Positions 1 to 12,030 of a stretch of 64,000 bases of DNA are shown one piece after another. The notes beneath the pieces are model-generated. The model was not told the origin of the DNA. It saw only the letters and a program-made list of their open reading frames with translations, and did not search any database. Every line of letters begins with the position of its first letter. Position 1 is the stretch's first letter. Both the position numbers and the translations under genes were made by a program. Source of the stretch: Sabethes cyaneus (lineage: Eukaryota > Arthropoda > Insecta > Diptera > Culicidae); assembly GCF_943734655.1 (NCBI RefSeq), contig NC_071355.1:207501603-207565602 (forward strand), read 5' to 3'.

Positions 1-560
1 CTACGCGAAATTCACGTAAATAGTATGGGAAAAGTTGGATGGAAATTTTTCACATAAGTTTTCCCGTAATTTCGACGTACAAATTATTTGAGTGTAGTAT
101 TACTATTGATAGTTTTCGGTGGTCTTGTGATTGTTAGGGAAGGGGTCATGATTCCCCTCCTAAAGAGAGAAGTGATCTCAATTCATCATAGAAAAAAAAT
201 TTGCCGCCAAATGCACCCACATGCCAATTTTGGTTCCATTTGATTGATTAGTTCTCGAGTTTGAAGGAAATTTTTATTTCATTTGTATAGGAGCCCTCCC
301 CTCCTAAAGTGGGGAAAAAAATCTTGCCTCCAAAAACCTCCACATGCCAAATTTGGTTCCATTTGCTTGAATGAGGAAATTTGTATTTCATTTGTTTGGG
401 AGCCCCCCTCTTGAAGGGGCGAGGGGTCGTAATTCCCCTCCTAAAGAGGGGAGGGGTCTGAATTCATCATAGAAAAAATTCTTGTCTCCAAAAATACCCA
501 CATGCCAAATTTTGTTCCATTTGCTTGATTAGTTCTTGAGTTATGCAGAAATTTGAAATA
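1..560. repeat. Degenerate tandem repeat, three units
   Basis: Three diverged units share the anchor CACATGCCAA at 218, 341 and 499, giving spacings of 123 and 158 bases. Each unit also has a TCCAAAAA-like stretch before the anchor and TTCCATTTG after it. Pyrimidine-rich CCCCTCCTAAAG blocks separate them. No coding potential is seen. The array may run off the left edge of the window. Confidence 0.75.
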
Positions 561-561
561 T

Positions 562-852
562 TTTTTTTTTTGAAACGGTGGTTCTTCAATTGATGGAGGG
601 ATGGTAGGGGCAAGTAATGAACATTTTTTGGAATGGAGGAAAGAGAGCGGGAAGGTGACGGGGTGTTATTGGTAGCTACGTTTAACCAGTAGTCTTTGTG
701 ACTCCTACCTTTTGTCCAATGCTGGAAGGTGCATGGGTCGAACCAAGCTATAATCTAAGATTATAACCGGATTTGAACCCACAATACACGCCAGGGCATG
801 TTACTCGCTGGTATCCGTGTACCTATGAACCGCAGAAGCGCTGGACAAAAGG
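562..852 (-). repeat. tRNA-derived SINE, family A, minus copy
   Basis: Read on the minus strand, a tRNA-like head carries a B-box-like GGGTTCAAATCCGG near 765-780. A body with GACCCATGCACCTTCCAGC follows, then a tail with CATCAATTGAAGAACC and an A-rich end near 562. The same order occurs on the plus strand at 57405-57645. The two copies are clearly homologous over their length, which defines a SINE-like family by its internal pol III box and shared 3' tail. The A box is poorly preserved and the exact 5' end is uncertain. Confidence 0.7.
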
Positions 853-869
853 AGACTGCGCAACCCCCT

Positions 870-3335
870 TGTTAAAATGGCGACGTATGTAATTGGGCTA
901 TTTATAGACACAAATTGTGCCTCTTCCTCCGTCAACTGTAGAAACCACCGACCGAGAAGTTTTAATCTAACTTGTTTTTACTGTCAGGACGACGATACTA
1001 TGCAGGCCCTTGAGACCTGCAAGCTACTGTGCGTGACACTGTTCGTCTGTCAGCGTGTTAGCCGCGATTCTCAGCGCGGGTTTTCGGTGAAAGGCTCCGT
1101 TTCTATGAAATAGACCAAACTCTGCAGAATTTATACTTTCGTGGTTTTAAATTTTTCCGCCGCACCCTTAAGGTAATTCTTTTTACACAATTTGATATCT
1201 AGAGCTTGTTCGTGGTTTAACCAGCAATATCTGTTTTGTGCTACTCCACAAATAAACAAACGTAATTGTTTTAATTTTACACCCATCACACCAAAAACAA
1301 TAATGTGCCACAATTACACAGAGTAAATGAAAAGTTTGCGGTTTAATAACTCGAAAAAAATTCCACGCATACCTCCTCTGATGTAACACTCCTCTGAACC
1401 AGATTCGGGTCTCATCAAACAGACGCCATCCACGAAAAAATCGCAGTTTGTTCCATTGGCACACTATTAGTAGCAAACTCCGGGCCCGCTCCCACTAGGT
1501 AGCATAGCAAGCACCCGACTTCTCCCGTCGCGTTGTCCGTCCGTGCCCCGATTATGGGAATGAATTGTTCTTCCATTTTCGGACAAATAAATCATAAACA
1601 TTTGCCGCCGGCCGTAATTATAGGTAGACGATATTATTTTTTCTTTCGGAAATTTCGGTCGACACCTCGGAAATGTGCGGTTCCAAAAGTATGCTAACAA
1701 AATAAACAATTTTCCTAGACCTGAGCTGTTGCAGCGCGGTGCGTTGCGTTGGTGTCTTCCCGGCGAAGACCGTGAGTATACCCAGCGAGCGGTGGTGAGA
1801 AAGGCTGTTTTTGTTGATGATAATGATGATGAGGATGATGATGATTATGATGATGATGATGGTGATGCTGATGGTGATGAACATTGTGGCTATAATGGTG
1901 CTATTTATGGACCGTGAAGACGCCGGTTTTTGTTGTTGTTAAGGTGTACTGTTTAGATGGTGGCCAATAATTCAACCGTCGATTAGCTATGACGGTCATC
2001 CGAACTGAGAGAAGAAAAAGGGAGCAAGAAACTATGCTGGCAGATTCAACACTTCCTCATTGAAGTCATTGTATGAAATCAGTAGTGGAAGAGCAGTTTG
2101 TTGCATTGTAGTTTGTCGATTTTTTCGATGTTGGGAAATTAGCTAGACATCGTTGCAGATTTGATCAGTACATTTTTATTTTAAACGACTTTTTGGTAAT
2201 TATTTTTTGACCATCATTAAACTGAAAATATGGCACTGTGCGTCGAGAACTCAGTAAAACAAATTCAAGATCCTAGCATCACGACTCTATGATGAACTTT
2301 AAACATTCGGATACCGAAAACTATGATTCAGCGGAATTTGGAAGAAATCATCCGAAGCACAGAATAGCTCCTGCGAAGCAGGTGATTGATCTCGCGAGAA
2401 TGCAATGGTTACTGCCCCCCGAAAAGTTACTCGTTAATTATTTGTGGGGCTCATTGATTCTTCTTTCGAATTATAGGAAATTAATCGTCCATGAGAAATA
2501 GGGTACCAGCAATTCAAGGCGTAGGTACATAATGGATGAGAAAATTAATAGTAAACCAACCATATTAATGAAGGAAAGTGAACATCAATAGAACATAGTA
2601 ATGTATGCACAGGAGCGAATTATCAACAACCCCAACTCAACCCAACAGCCAGCCGGATTATGATGGCATGAAAATATTTTCCACTGCTTATCGGCTTCTA
2701 TCAGAGTGAGTTAAAGTAAAATTAGACAGACAATCCCCGGACAAATTGACATGCTTTGGCGTCACTATACCCATACAAAAACATGAAAGAGGAATTTTTC
2801 TGCAACAACAGCACCCCAGCAGCAGCATCATTTTGCTGTGTTGTGCTTGTGTGACCCCTTCTTCGCATAGTAGGTATGGAGTAAAATAATCATTGTAAAG
2901 TAAGGCTAGCACGGATGAAGCTCGGACGACGTCCGAGTGGCGACGGATTTTCCATTGTCAAGGTTAATGCTAGTCATGGTTTCGTATCGGTAAATACGAG
3001 TGATGGCACACGAGAATAGGATGGGTTAACCTGTGAAGCATGAGCACCGTTTTGTGCTTCCTATCGACTACCTGTTGGAGCCCTGTTTGGCTGGAAATAA
3101 ATTCAATTCAAGTTGTTTAACCTTTTCACGCCTAAATTTTTTGATTAGTTTTGTTGCCTGAAAAAATTGAAAATCAATTCTTAGTAGGTTATGTGGCATC
3201 GGTGGCGTGAAGGTGTTAAGGCAGCAGTTCCCAATCTTTTTTGATTCGCGAACCCCCCGGGCGGAGTTCTGTATGCTATTCTGCTGCGAACTAAATTTTT
3301 GGCAAACCCCCATTTGGAAAATGCTGTCTTAAGGG
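870..3335. other. No gene recognised; GAT microsatellite inside
   Basis: Short open frames are scattered over both strands, with no recognisable domain and no sustained coding pattern. The one clear feature is an imperfect GAT/GATGAT microsatellite at about 1816-1880. It creates a spurious aspartate-rich frame on the plus strand and an isoleucine-rich frame on the minus strand. Confidence 0.6.
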
Positions 3336-4055
3336 GGCATAGTACTTTTTCAATTCTAAAAAATCGAAATTTTTTTTATTGTTTATATCAAAAGATTAAC
3401 ATTTTTAGCATATGTGCTTGAAGCCGTTTGGATGAATTCCAAAAATTGACAAAGTTACAGCTATTTATACTGCGCATGTCTGGAGCGATTACACAGCGAA
3501 TAAAAACTTCAACGCCGTTTTTCTCGAAACCAGGTTTTGAAAGTCGGTACCTTAAATATCTCAAGAACGGCTCAAGCAATTCTCATGATTCTTTTTTTGT
3601 TTCAAAGCCAAGCCAAATCAAATTATCTAGTGTTTGACTCATCCTTTTTTGGATATTGTAATTTTTGTATTTTTTATAATGGTTTAAAGTCAATTTTTTC
3701 GACTAAAAACCTTACTTTTATGTTTGAATATCCGCCATTTTGTTATGCGTTCGAATTTCAAAAAAAGGTTGTAATACACCCTGTGAATTCGAAACGCCTA
3801 AAAATACGCCTACTGTGTCTTTGGAAAAGTTACTTATATAATCTTTAGCTACAACTTTGTCGAAGAAATTATCATTCTATCTCTTTCTTATAAAAAGTAA
3901 TTAAGGATTATGTGTTTACAAGCCAAACTGGACCTTAGTTGTTGATTTCGCATTAATTGTCTTTTAAAGTTGAACAATTTTGCTGAACATTGTAGGGAGC
4001 TATTATAAATCGCTTAGCCACAAAAGTTCCGCAACTTTCTGGACCACTGTGCAAC
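3336..4055. other. AT-rich stretch, nothing recognised
   Basis: The stretch is AT-rich and ends in DNA resembling the fold-back repeat unit near 13 kb (an ACTTTGTCGAAGAAA-like segment near 3855). No RT, transposase or host protein motif is seen in any frame. A GGGGGCATAGTAC-like edge at 3336 looks like a MITE end, but no partner end was found. Confidence 0.45.
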
Positions 4056-4059
4056 GTCA

Positions 4060-4290
4060 TTAACGTGGTCTACTCTGCGGAGCATTGTCCCCTCAATCTG
4101 AAAGTTGAATAGAATCGAACTTCTAATGCAACAGTTTTAAATCACCCGCGTCACTAGTCTGCAAACGATGTCTAATAGCAGAGTGATGTCGTTGAAAAAT
4201 AGTGAAAACAGCAAAGGTCCCATATTACTACCTTGTGAAACACCTGAGGTATTCGTGAATTGCAAAGGGATGCAGAAGTCAAGCTTCATG
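4060..4290 (-). pseudogene. Jockey-like reverse transcriptase fragment
   Basis: On the minus strand the frame around 4230-4150 reads SGVSQGSNMGPLLFSLFFND. This is the conserved RT block SGVPQGS-LGPLLF-LF-ND of Jockey/CR1-type non-LTR retrotransposons. The next block, normally YADDLKL, is present but broken: a one-base shift turns it into a DAGDLKL-like reading. The fragment therefore lacks a usable catalytic box. A plus-strand frame of 125 codons over the same DNA (4168-4545) is its antisense shadow. The TA MITE at 4436 lies just upstream in the element's own orientation. Confidence 0.75.
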
Positions 4291-4435
4291 CGCAGTACAC
4301 GCAGGTACGAACTGAGTCATTACACAACACTTAGGGTTCAGGAGGGCATTTTTGGCATGCTTCTAAATCCCGCCTATTTGCCTTTTCTCTCACCAATAAA
4401 AATATTTTGCCGACATACAATTTTAATATGTTATA

Positions 4436-5076
4436 GGGTATATTGCTGCTTCGTCGTAATTGCCTATTCCCGTCCTAACCTGCACAAATTATTAAAAATA
4501 TCAGCGATTTTTATGACACATAATGCACAATTAGTTATTCCCTAATATTTTAGTTTGTTGACTATCATACGCGATTAATCAAAGTGAGCTGAGATCTATT
4601 TAAATGCTTTTTTCATTAAAGAATTCCTAGCAACCAAATTTCCTACGTTTTTTCGTGCAACGAAGAAAATATCAATTAATCGTTTCAATTTCCGTCATCC
4701 ATAAAATGAAAATAGCTCGCGCAACGCATTGTCGTTATTCTGCAGCTATTACGCAGCTGTTATTCATGCCGTCCTACACAAATACATGTGCGCTAGCTTC
4801 GTAAACATTGTTGTGGTTTTTAGTTCGGACGATGAAAAATTTTGATGGACGGATTTTAAAACGGTACGACGAATTTAAGAAATAAAGTCAGTTGCGTAAT
4901 TTCAATAAAATTCTTTAATAATCGCTTTTTAGTGAATTCAAAGTGCACGGATCGGAAGGTAAGTGTGTTTGAGTCAATTTAGCACAAGAACTTTTGTAGT
5001 ATTCATTAAATCCACCTAAGAAATGATGAAAATTAGAGTGGCTTTCCTTACTACAACGGGAATTAGAAATAAACCC
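4436..5076. mobile_element. TA-target MITE, family 1, copy 1 (641 bp)
   Basis: The ends are short imperfect inverted repeats: GGGTATATTGCTGC on the left and a right end whose complement is GGGTTTATTTCTAATT. TA flanks both sides (4434-4435 and 5077-5078). The locus at 48895-48960 is a paralog of the same flanking DNA without the insertion and carries a single TA, which proves the boundaries. No transposase is present, so it is non-autonomous. Other copies are at 32692-33357, 51774-52186 and 62402-63074. The right third carries an exon-like splice-site pair (4931-4967). Confidence 0.9.
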
Positions 5077-5078
5077 TA

Positions 5079-5587
5079 ACTATTTTCTCAATATTGTAAG
5101 TAATCTACTTTTTTTTATTATAAGAACGCCAAAACCACCTGTTCTTCTAGATCTAGGCCATTGGCCGAAAAAATAGAAGCAATCGCTTAATGGGCTGAAA
5201 ATATATATTTGCGAAATACAGATCGAGTTAAATTCCACTAAATTGATACAAACGGATTGAGCAGGCCTTAGGGTGAAGTAGCGGTTTATGCATCCCGGTT
5301 AGAGGCTGTTTAAAGTTTGCAAACAACTGCCAAGATTCAGAAACGGCTATAGATTGAATTCTGCCAAGGAACACGTGGGAAGGAATGGACAAGCATTTCC
5401 ATTTCGAATTCGAAAATCCAAACATTTTTCGGTTGTTTCCGGAGCTCGGTTTGCACACGCAGTAAGTAGCATTTATACAGAACAACATAAGATTGTCTTT
5501 TTTATTTACTTGTATGTATTGACTTGTATATGACACGATCGTGACGTAAACTCTTTTTGAAAATGGAGAAAGTGTCTGATGCGAAAA
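5079..5587. other. Flanking DNA, no gene recognised
   Basis: The first part is the right flank of the 4436 insertion and matches 48940-48960. The rest has only short frames without recognisable motifs. Confidence 0.5.
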
Positions 5588-5695
5588 AAGATTTAATTTG
5601 GGTTGTGCAATGGCAGCTGGGGTTCACACCCACGCTCTTTTGGTTGGTACCCGGGTGTTTAATTGACTAAACTACCGCCGCCTCCGGATAATATG
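5588..5695 (-). repeat. tRNA-like SINE head, family C, minus copy
   Basis: The minus strand reads GGCGGTAGTTTAGTCA, then AAACACCCGGGTACCAAC, then a GTGTGAACCCC B-box-like segment. The same order occurs on the plus strand at 45508-45620 (GCGGCAGTAGTTTAGTCAG, GAGTACCAACTGAAAGA, GTGCGAGTCCGACC). The spacing resembles a tRNA A box and B box. The parent tRNA is not clear. Confidence 0.55.
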
Positions 5696-5723
5696 ATATA
5701 ATATAAGGGACATATACAAGTAA

Positions 5724-6189
5724 GGCCATTACAAATATTTAAAAAAGTTTTGGTTCTTCCGGTATTGGCCAATTGAGGGGGGGGGGGGCGAAAAAAAAAC
5801 AAAGAGATTATTTTAATCGAGCAAATTAACTGCGTTTTTAGCATTTTTACTTAAAGTTTAAATGTGAAAACTAAATCTCCTCTTGCTTTTTGTATATCCG
5901 TTATTATTTTCCATGCCAAAAAATACGAAAAAAAGACAAAATCGAAAGAAAAAATTTTTGCCTATTTTTGAAAATTCCGTTGTACAACATTTCCATTTCT
6001 GTTCCGTGTTAGAAGCGTTAATACTCATTTTTCGAGTTTTTAGGCTGTAGAGCTCACAGACATTTTTTTATAAAAATGTTTTGCCGTTTATCCGACAAAT
6101 TATTTTTTTTGCCACCTCCGCCTCCGATTTTTCATGCCACTTTCAAAGGGAGGGTGACAAAAACTTTAAAAATAATTTGCAATGGCGCC
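5724..6189. mobile_element. Harbinger-like MITE, copy 1 (466 bp)
   Basis: The ends are imperfect inverted repeats beginning GGCCATTACAAAT; the right end is ATTTGCAATGGCGCC. It is flanked by TAA on both sides (5721-5723 and 6190-6192). A 3-base TWA target and GGCC-type ends point to the PIF/Harbinger superfamily, by inference from ends only. A run of about 12 G lies near 5778. No transposase is present. Further copies are at 49118-49580 and 57849-58313, with a fragment at 62253-62330. Confidence 0.8.
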
Positions 6190-6192
6190 TAA

Positions 6193-6520
6193 ATAACAGG
6201 AAAAAACACCCAATGGTGGTTAATCACACGAAGACTTACCGGAGCGATCGTCGGCAACGTAATGCGTGTTTCTATCGCATTGATCGAGTAGATAATAGTC
6301 TATCTTCTCGGCGATAGGAACAAAGAGCAGTCATACAAAAATAATATAGTCGCAAGAGGAGTGTGTGGTCTGGTGCATAGCGCCGTAAATAAAAAAAAAT
6401 TAAATTGTACTTTCTTCAGCAATATTGTAGATAATAAATTTACTCTGCAATTGCCCCTTACACTACTTTTTCGAATTCTGATTCGTTGGGGCGTTGTAGT
6501 CAAATGAACATCTGCAGAGC
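6193..6520. other. No gene recognised
   Basis: Only short frames are present, without recognisable motifs. Confidence 0.5.
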
Positions 6521-6522
6521 AA

Positions 6523-6911
6523 AAAAAAGAGACAACATTTTATTTTTTCAGACAATTTTTTTTCTACTTTTTCTTTTTTCTCAAGCTCAAAGCTTTACAA
6601 AGCTCAAAAGTTATAAAAGTCTTTGCCAAGCTTCTACCAACAAAACAAAAAAAAAGTTTGCTTCAATACGTTGTGTAGTGTCAGAGAAAAAGGTACATAA
6701 AGTTTGAAAATCGTGTTTCTACAGGTACCGCGTTTTATTTCGTCAAAGTTGTTCTACGTTGCACTGGAATGCTTATGTGTATGATCGTTTTTCGGCCACT
6801 TCCCGTAGTCATATTATCACAAAATTAGTATCAAAAGAAGCGGAAACTGTCTGTAGAATCAGAATGTGAAATAAAAAAATTTTCCCGATTTTTTCAAAAT
6901 TTTTAGTCATA
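6523..6911. mobile_element. AT-rich interspersed repeat, copy 1
   Basis: This roughly 390 bp block is the same sequence as 31957-32345. Shared landmarks are ACAAAACAAAAAAAAAGTT, a GTTGTGTAGT segment, GGAATGCTTATGTGTATGA, and a final TTTTTAGTCAT. The flanks of the two copies differ, so each is an insertion. Here it ends exactly where an RT fragment begins. Terminal inverted repeats are weak (GACAAAATTTTA versus GACTAAAAATTTT). No coding region is seen. Confidence 0.65.
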
Positions 6912-7625
6912 GCTATTACCATCAACTGATGCTGGTCCAACTGGCATTCCAGCGTCCATTCTAAAGTGGCGCTCGGATGTGTTGCTTAGTCTGCTTACGA
7001 AATTACAAAAAATATTTAACAGGTAACTGCTAAAGAGAAAATTTGCCGAACTTTGGAAAATCTCACTAATGTTCCCTGTTCACAAGAAATGTTACAAGAA
7101 AGACGTTCGGAATTGCAGAGACATCAACTCGTTATGCTGCTGTTCAAAAATTTTTGAGATCATTATCAATGATGCGCTATTCTGCTCATGTAAGAATAAC
7201 ATTTCGTTTTACATTATGTTTTCGACAAATTTGTATCACTCTGCGTTCACCCAATGGACAACGGTGCACAAGTTGATACTGTGTACACTGATCTCATGGC
7301 AGCATTTTATCGAGTGAATTATGGAATTCTGTCAAGCAAACTAGAGAAATTTAGAGACTACATATCCTTGATCGTTCAGATCTAATTTGACAAACCAAAC
7401 GCTTTGCGTTAAGATTGGAACTTCTAGTTCTGAAGTGCATAGGAATGCGTCTGGCGTCCCCCAGGGGAGTCATCTTGGACTACTTTTGTTTCCGCTACCT
7501 ATCAACGTACTTTGTTTTACGTCGACGGCGTCAAAATATATAGTCTTACTATATAACAATACCAATTGTGATTACTTCCAATTAAGTGTAGATCGTATGT
7601 GTGATAAGCTTTCATAGCAGACAAA
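6912..7625 (+). pseudogene. Jockey/CR1-like reverse transcriptase remnant
   Basis: Motifs appear in RT order across broken plus-strand frames. Near 6935 there is GPTGIPASILK (start of the RT domain). At 7045-7110 LWKISLMFPVHKK and KKDVRN precede SKIFEIIINDALF. Near 7265-7320 a degenerate DTV-TD-AAF-RV block appears. At 7440-7500 there is NASGVPQGSHLGLLLF. The YADD box is not recognisable. Several frameshifts and stops make it non-functional. The 5' side abuts the repeat ending at 6911, which has displaced or truncated the upstream part. Confidence 0.85.
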
Positions 7626-7689
7626 AACCGACCATGTTTGCTTATTTATAAACTTTCATAAGCTTATTTATCACATAAACAAACAAATT

Positions 7690-7835
7690 GAGGGTAAACC
7701 CTGGGTACTACATTCCACATTCGGACCCTGAGCTTGTTTTTTTTTCATTCTTACAACCCTTCCTAGTCGAGATTTGAACATATGACGGCTGGCTAGTTAA
7801 TCCAGTGTCACACCGCGAGGTCAACTGAGAGGCTA
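7690..7835 (-). repeat. SINE family B fragment, minus
   Basis: The minus strand carries a tRNA-like head with a B-box-like ATGTTCAAATCTCG and, upstream of it, GCCAGCCGTCAT. A GGAATGTAGTACCCAGG-like tail lies near 7700. This is the order seen in the fuller copy at 57195-57402 on the minus strand. Confidence 0.55.
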
Positions 7836-7839
7836 TTTT

Positions 7840-10800
7840 TACGCAGTTAAATTATTTATCGCAAAAATGTCGGTCTATTAAATTCAAGTATCCGTGCTTA
7901 CTGGTTACACCTTGAGGATTGAGCAGCGTACTCAGCATGGAACACCAGTGTTGAAAAATGTTGGAAGACAAGTGTCGTAATGAACATTTAACCATATTAT
8001 TCGGAGAAAAAAATACAAGAAAGGATTAACTGTCTTGATCATTACCATGTTCATGAACAGTTACCATTCCAAACCGCCCAAATGAAGGTTACAAACATTG
8101 CACCGACTACCTTCATACCTGACAACCTCGGACTTTCCTCCGAACCAAATCCAATTTGTCAATTACACGCGATCAATGGCAATCATTCAATTGAATCAAG
8201 CAATTACGCACACTCGAAAGTATTTTTTTTTTGTTTGGGATCCCTCAAACCGGACGCCCAATTTCACAAAGGCCACAGCAGCGCTTAAGGTACCTACCGA
8301 AGGTGCTTACTGTTCATTCGCTTTTTTCTCCCTCACATACCGGCATTGTTGACGAGAGTGGTTGGTAATGAAGTCGCTAATAGCATATTTGGATACCCTC
8401 ATATGGTCTCTCACTCTGCTTCCCCGCCTTCCGATGATTGCCTCACAGCGGAGAAACTTCAACGTTGCGTTCGATCGATTGAAGATTTCTTTGCGGCTCC
8501 AGCTTTGTGCTCTGACAGCATCACGATCGAACTGTGCGTATCTATGATTAGTGGTCTTCACCGTCTCATCAAACGTAGAAATTGAAGAGGACCCACACTT
8601 GCGGCCCGATTATCGATTTTCAAATTTTCCACAAATTTCTTTTCAACGGAATGCCTGTAATCGTGACTACTGTCACTTTCTGTTTCTGCATAGCATACGT
8701 AGTCATATTTTCTAACCTATCTTGCAACAGAAAACTGTCGATTTTTTTAGTTACGTAGCATACTTTATTGATTGGGGGCTACCATGGACAGGCAAAATCA
8801 TACGCCGGGCGTATTGTTCTCACGTTCTCAAAAGCCACTGCACAGCTTACGCTAATGACTCCGACAGCATTGTGCAAAAATTACCCATAACTGCCGAAAA
8901 AACAACCTGCAAATGACCCTGCTATTAAAGCAATTGCGTTGATTGACGTAAAAACTCCACGCCCAATCAACGTCAAGGTGTTTACTCACCAATCGCGCGT
9001 ATCATATTACAAGCCCCGTTATAAAATCAAAATACTGTGCTGCTCTGATGCTGCCCAAAACAGAAAGCATCACCTAAGCCTGCACAACAGCCTCTGTCAG
9101 AGACGGATGTCCATCAAGATGTTTGCTAACAAAATACTTCTCGTCGTGAGCTTCTAAAAGTATCGCGTGACAGGAAGATTACCGCCGGTACAGTTCCGTT
9201 AAACCGGAAAGTGATTTTTAAAAAATGCCCTTCTGGACGTTGCAGATGTTAGAACGTCTGGCCAGCAAGGAACGTTAGATTAAGTGACATTCAACACCAT
9301 TTTGAGTCAATGGATAATCTCGAAGAAAACAATACAAACAAAAAACAATCAAAATATCAAAGAATATCATAACTTGTTTCATAGTGAAGAAAAATGTCAA
9401 GTACAACCATCATTATTAGTATTATAGAGTGAAAAATGATTTACAGTTCCGACCTGCATCTGTCACGAGTGAGTGAATCTGTTTTGTGCTAAGCAGACAT
9501 AAAAATCAGTTGTCATACAACTAAAAACATTCGCGCCTCCGGCGCAAGAAACATAACAACAGACCATTCAAAGTTGACACTTTCCAGCTCAATAACTGGG
9601 CAAATGAATTGTGCTTCAAATGGCATTTGTTACCGGTTAATTTCCGATTTGGCGTTGTGAAATGGATTGACGTGACAATTCGATGTGTGGGAATATCTGC
9701 GCCAAACACCACTTCCTGCTATCAATTGCTATTTATACCTAGCTGAAGCTCGATTCAGTAAATGGTAACATTCGGACTGCTGTAACTCAATACAAGCGGA
9801 CATTGGTTTTCCCATTACTTCGATCACTTCTTAGATAAACCTTCAGTCACCAACGGGCGGTACGAATAGGTAAGTTTTTTTTCTGTGAAGTCCAATTTGC
9901 CCAGCGGCAAATTTGAACGTCGGTTGTTGTTTAGAGATGTGATTACCTGTCGGAAATCAGCTTCTCCAAATTGATTACTTGTAGAGTTAGTCTTTTCAAA
10001 GAAAAATGATGTTTGTTTCAGTTACCTTTACACAACGATTTGTTCTTCCAGCGGGTCACTCACCTGAAAAAAAACGGAAAGAAAAAACAGTTTTATTACA
10101 TGGGCTGGCACCGGGAATTCCGATCAGGCATCAAGCAAAACCAACATCGAGTGAGTATAATACTCCAAAGCAGTGCGATTGTGTTACGAACCATTAGGTT
10201 TCTAAGTGCAAACCACAAAATCCTAGCAGTTCCTCAAACCTCCTCCAGAGAGAAAAAAAACCACAAGACTAAACATAGTACCGTTCGCTGACAGACAACA
10301 GACGCTCAAGAAAGCCGACTCTATGTTTACTGTACATTATTGCAGTGTAACATAAAACATTTGACATCGAATAAATGAATCAATAAAATGCTTGTGCGGT
10401 TTTCCAGTGAGAACTGGCTCCGGTAGGCTCTTGGCAAAACGGACTTGCGGTTCTCCTCGGCTGAGCACCGAGGCTGTGCCGACTAACATGATGTTCGTTC
10501 TGCATGAATAAATTGTCAAAAATCAGATGAAATGAACGACAGAATTACAGAACTCCTGCAATGTGCAACTTGTGCTTAGACAGGAATGTAAATTTGCTCT
10601 CTGTAACCGTTTCAGAAAGCAAATGTCTAGAAGCATATGTGTCCGCTCGATTATTTTCTTCCAGCTCAGCAGATTTGCCATTTGCCGACTGTATCCAGTT
10701 CCGACTTCAATCGCAAATATTTACGACGACCACGATTTCTGACGGCGGTGATCATCATGAATCACCGATGATTAACCCTAATAAAATGTTAATGGACCTC

Positions 10801-11365
10801 TCGATGTAAGAATGTTAGTTGTAAATGGTTTTACAGTTCACAGAAGCAGTAATAGGAGGTCAAAACTATTACAACGTCCGGTTTGATTGGGTTCAAATGT
10901 TGCAAATATTTCCGCTTGGGTGAAGGAACACCATTCCAGGGTCAAGAGAAATTAATGCTAACAACAAAAATAAATTACCTTGCCTTTCGCTTGGGGTCAC
11001 AGTTTTGGAAGCCAAATAGGACAAGCCAAAATGATGAGTTAATAATTAGCAGTACAGCCCCTTGCGGGTATGAATTTTAGCGCTTTTGGGAGCCAGAGCT
11101 CATCGATTCGCATGGCACACGTGAATTGTTGTACAGGGAACTAGCAAATGATTTTTAATGTACCTATGATAATGAGATGGAGATAGATATGCCAGTATAA
11201 TCAAAGTATTTCAATAGTTGGAAGACCAAGCTTGGATTTTGTGATCGTCTGAGATGAAATTTAACAGAAGGGTTTCTTTATTATGATACTGGTTTGGTCT
11301 TTTGCAATTTTATGAATTTTTCTACGATCTAGGGCCCAGATATTTTGGGCCTATGACTAAAAAGG
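7840..11365. other. 3.5 kb without a recognisable gene
   Basis: Short frames exist, for example 72 codons at 8939-9157 and 82 codons at 10561-10809. None shows a known domain, a signal peptide or a convincing splice-bounded exon. No repeat copy from elsewhere in the window was noticed. It could be host intergenic or intronic DNA. Confidence 0.5.
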
Positions 11366-11371
11366 AAATTA

Positions 11372-11935
11372 ACGGGTGACAACTAAAATTTTGGAATTTT
11401 TTTCTCAGGCTGTCAAAAAAAAGACAAAGATGCGTGAAGAAGATCTGATTTACCGAAATTAAAGATACATTGTCCATTGTTAGAAAAAAATTATTGTACA
11501 TTTGTAAACGGTCCGTAATCGGCTGTTCGGCGAAGCTTCCGTTTGATGTCGGAACAGGAGCGTTATGCGGCCGGCATGTCAACTTTGCGAATGCATCTCT
11601 AGATTCTATCAATCAACTGTTTGCAATTCGTGGCTCTCCAGTTCTTTTTGTTCACCAAGGAACTCAAAAGCCCGTAGAAATCTTTGATTGGGCGTGTCGG
11701 GTCGTGGTTTTTGGGTACAAATGGGATCGAATTGGCATTCAGGAATGATTGTGTTTTTTGGCGTAATGCGATGACGCTCTATCCGGCCGAAACACGTATT
11801 GTCAATCTGCATGATGTTTTTGTAGAAATGGGATCAAAATTTTCTTCAAACATTCGTCTGATGCACAACCAAACCAGAGGGCTTGTTGTTCAAGGCACGA
11901 GAAAGAGAACGATGTCCTTCTGCGTCCATCATTTT
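11372..11935 (-). pseudogene. IS630/Tc1-mariner-like transposase remnant, 5' truncated
   Basis: Read on the minus strand, broken frames give FEENFDPIST, then KTQSFLNANSIPFVPKNHDP, then RPIKDFYGLLSSLVNKKNW, then RATNCKQLIESRDAFAKLT. Its lower-coordinate end is the terminal repeat ACGGGTGACAACTAAAATTT at about 11373. The same protein blocks and terminal repeat occur in the 31485-35273 element on the plus strand. This copy lacks three of that element's insertions and so acts as the empty-site reference for two of them (near 11500 and 11748). The upstream half of the transposase is missing. Confidence 0.85.
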
Positions 11936-12030
11936 GTTACAATTGTTTTGTATTGTATTAGACTGTACAATCAAGACATCTGTTTGTCTATGATACGATA
12001 CGACTTCATTAAACACATGCTGTAAATACA

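Noticed and set aside
3336..3850. Possible MITE starting GGGGGCATAGTAC
   Set aside because: No matching inverted end or target duplication was found.
4168..4545. 125-codon plus-strand frame
   Set aside because: Antisense of a Jockey-like RT fragment read clearly on the minus strand, running into a MITE.
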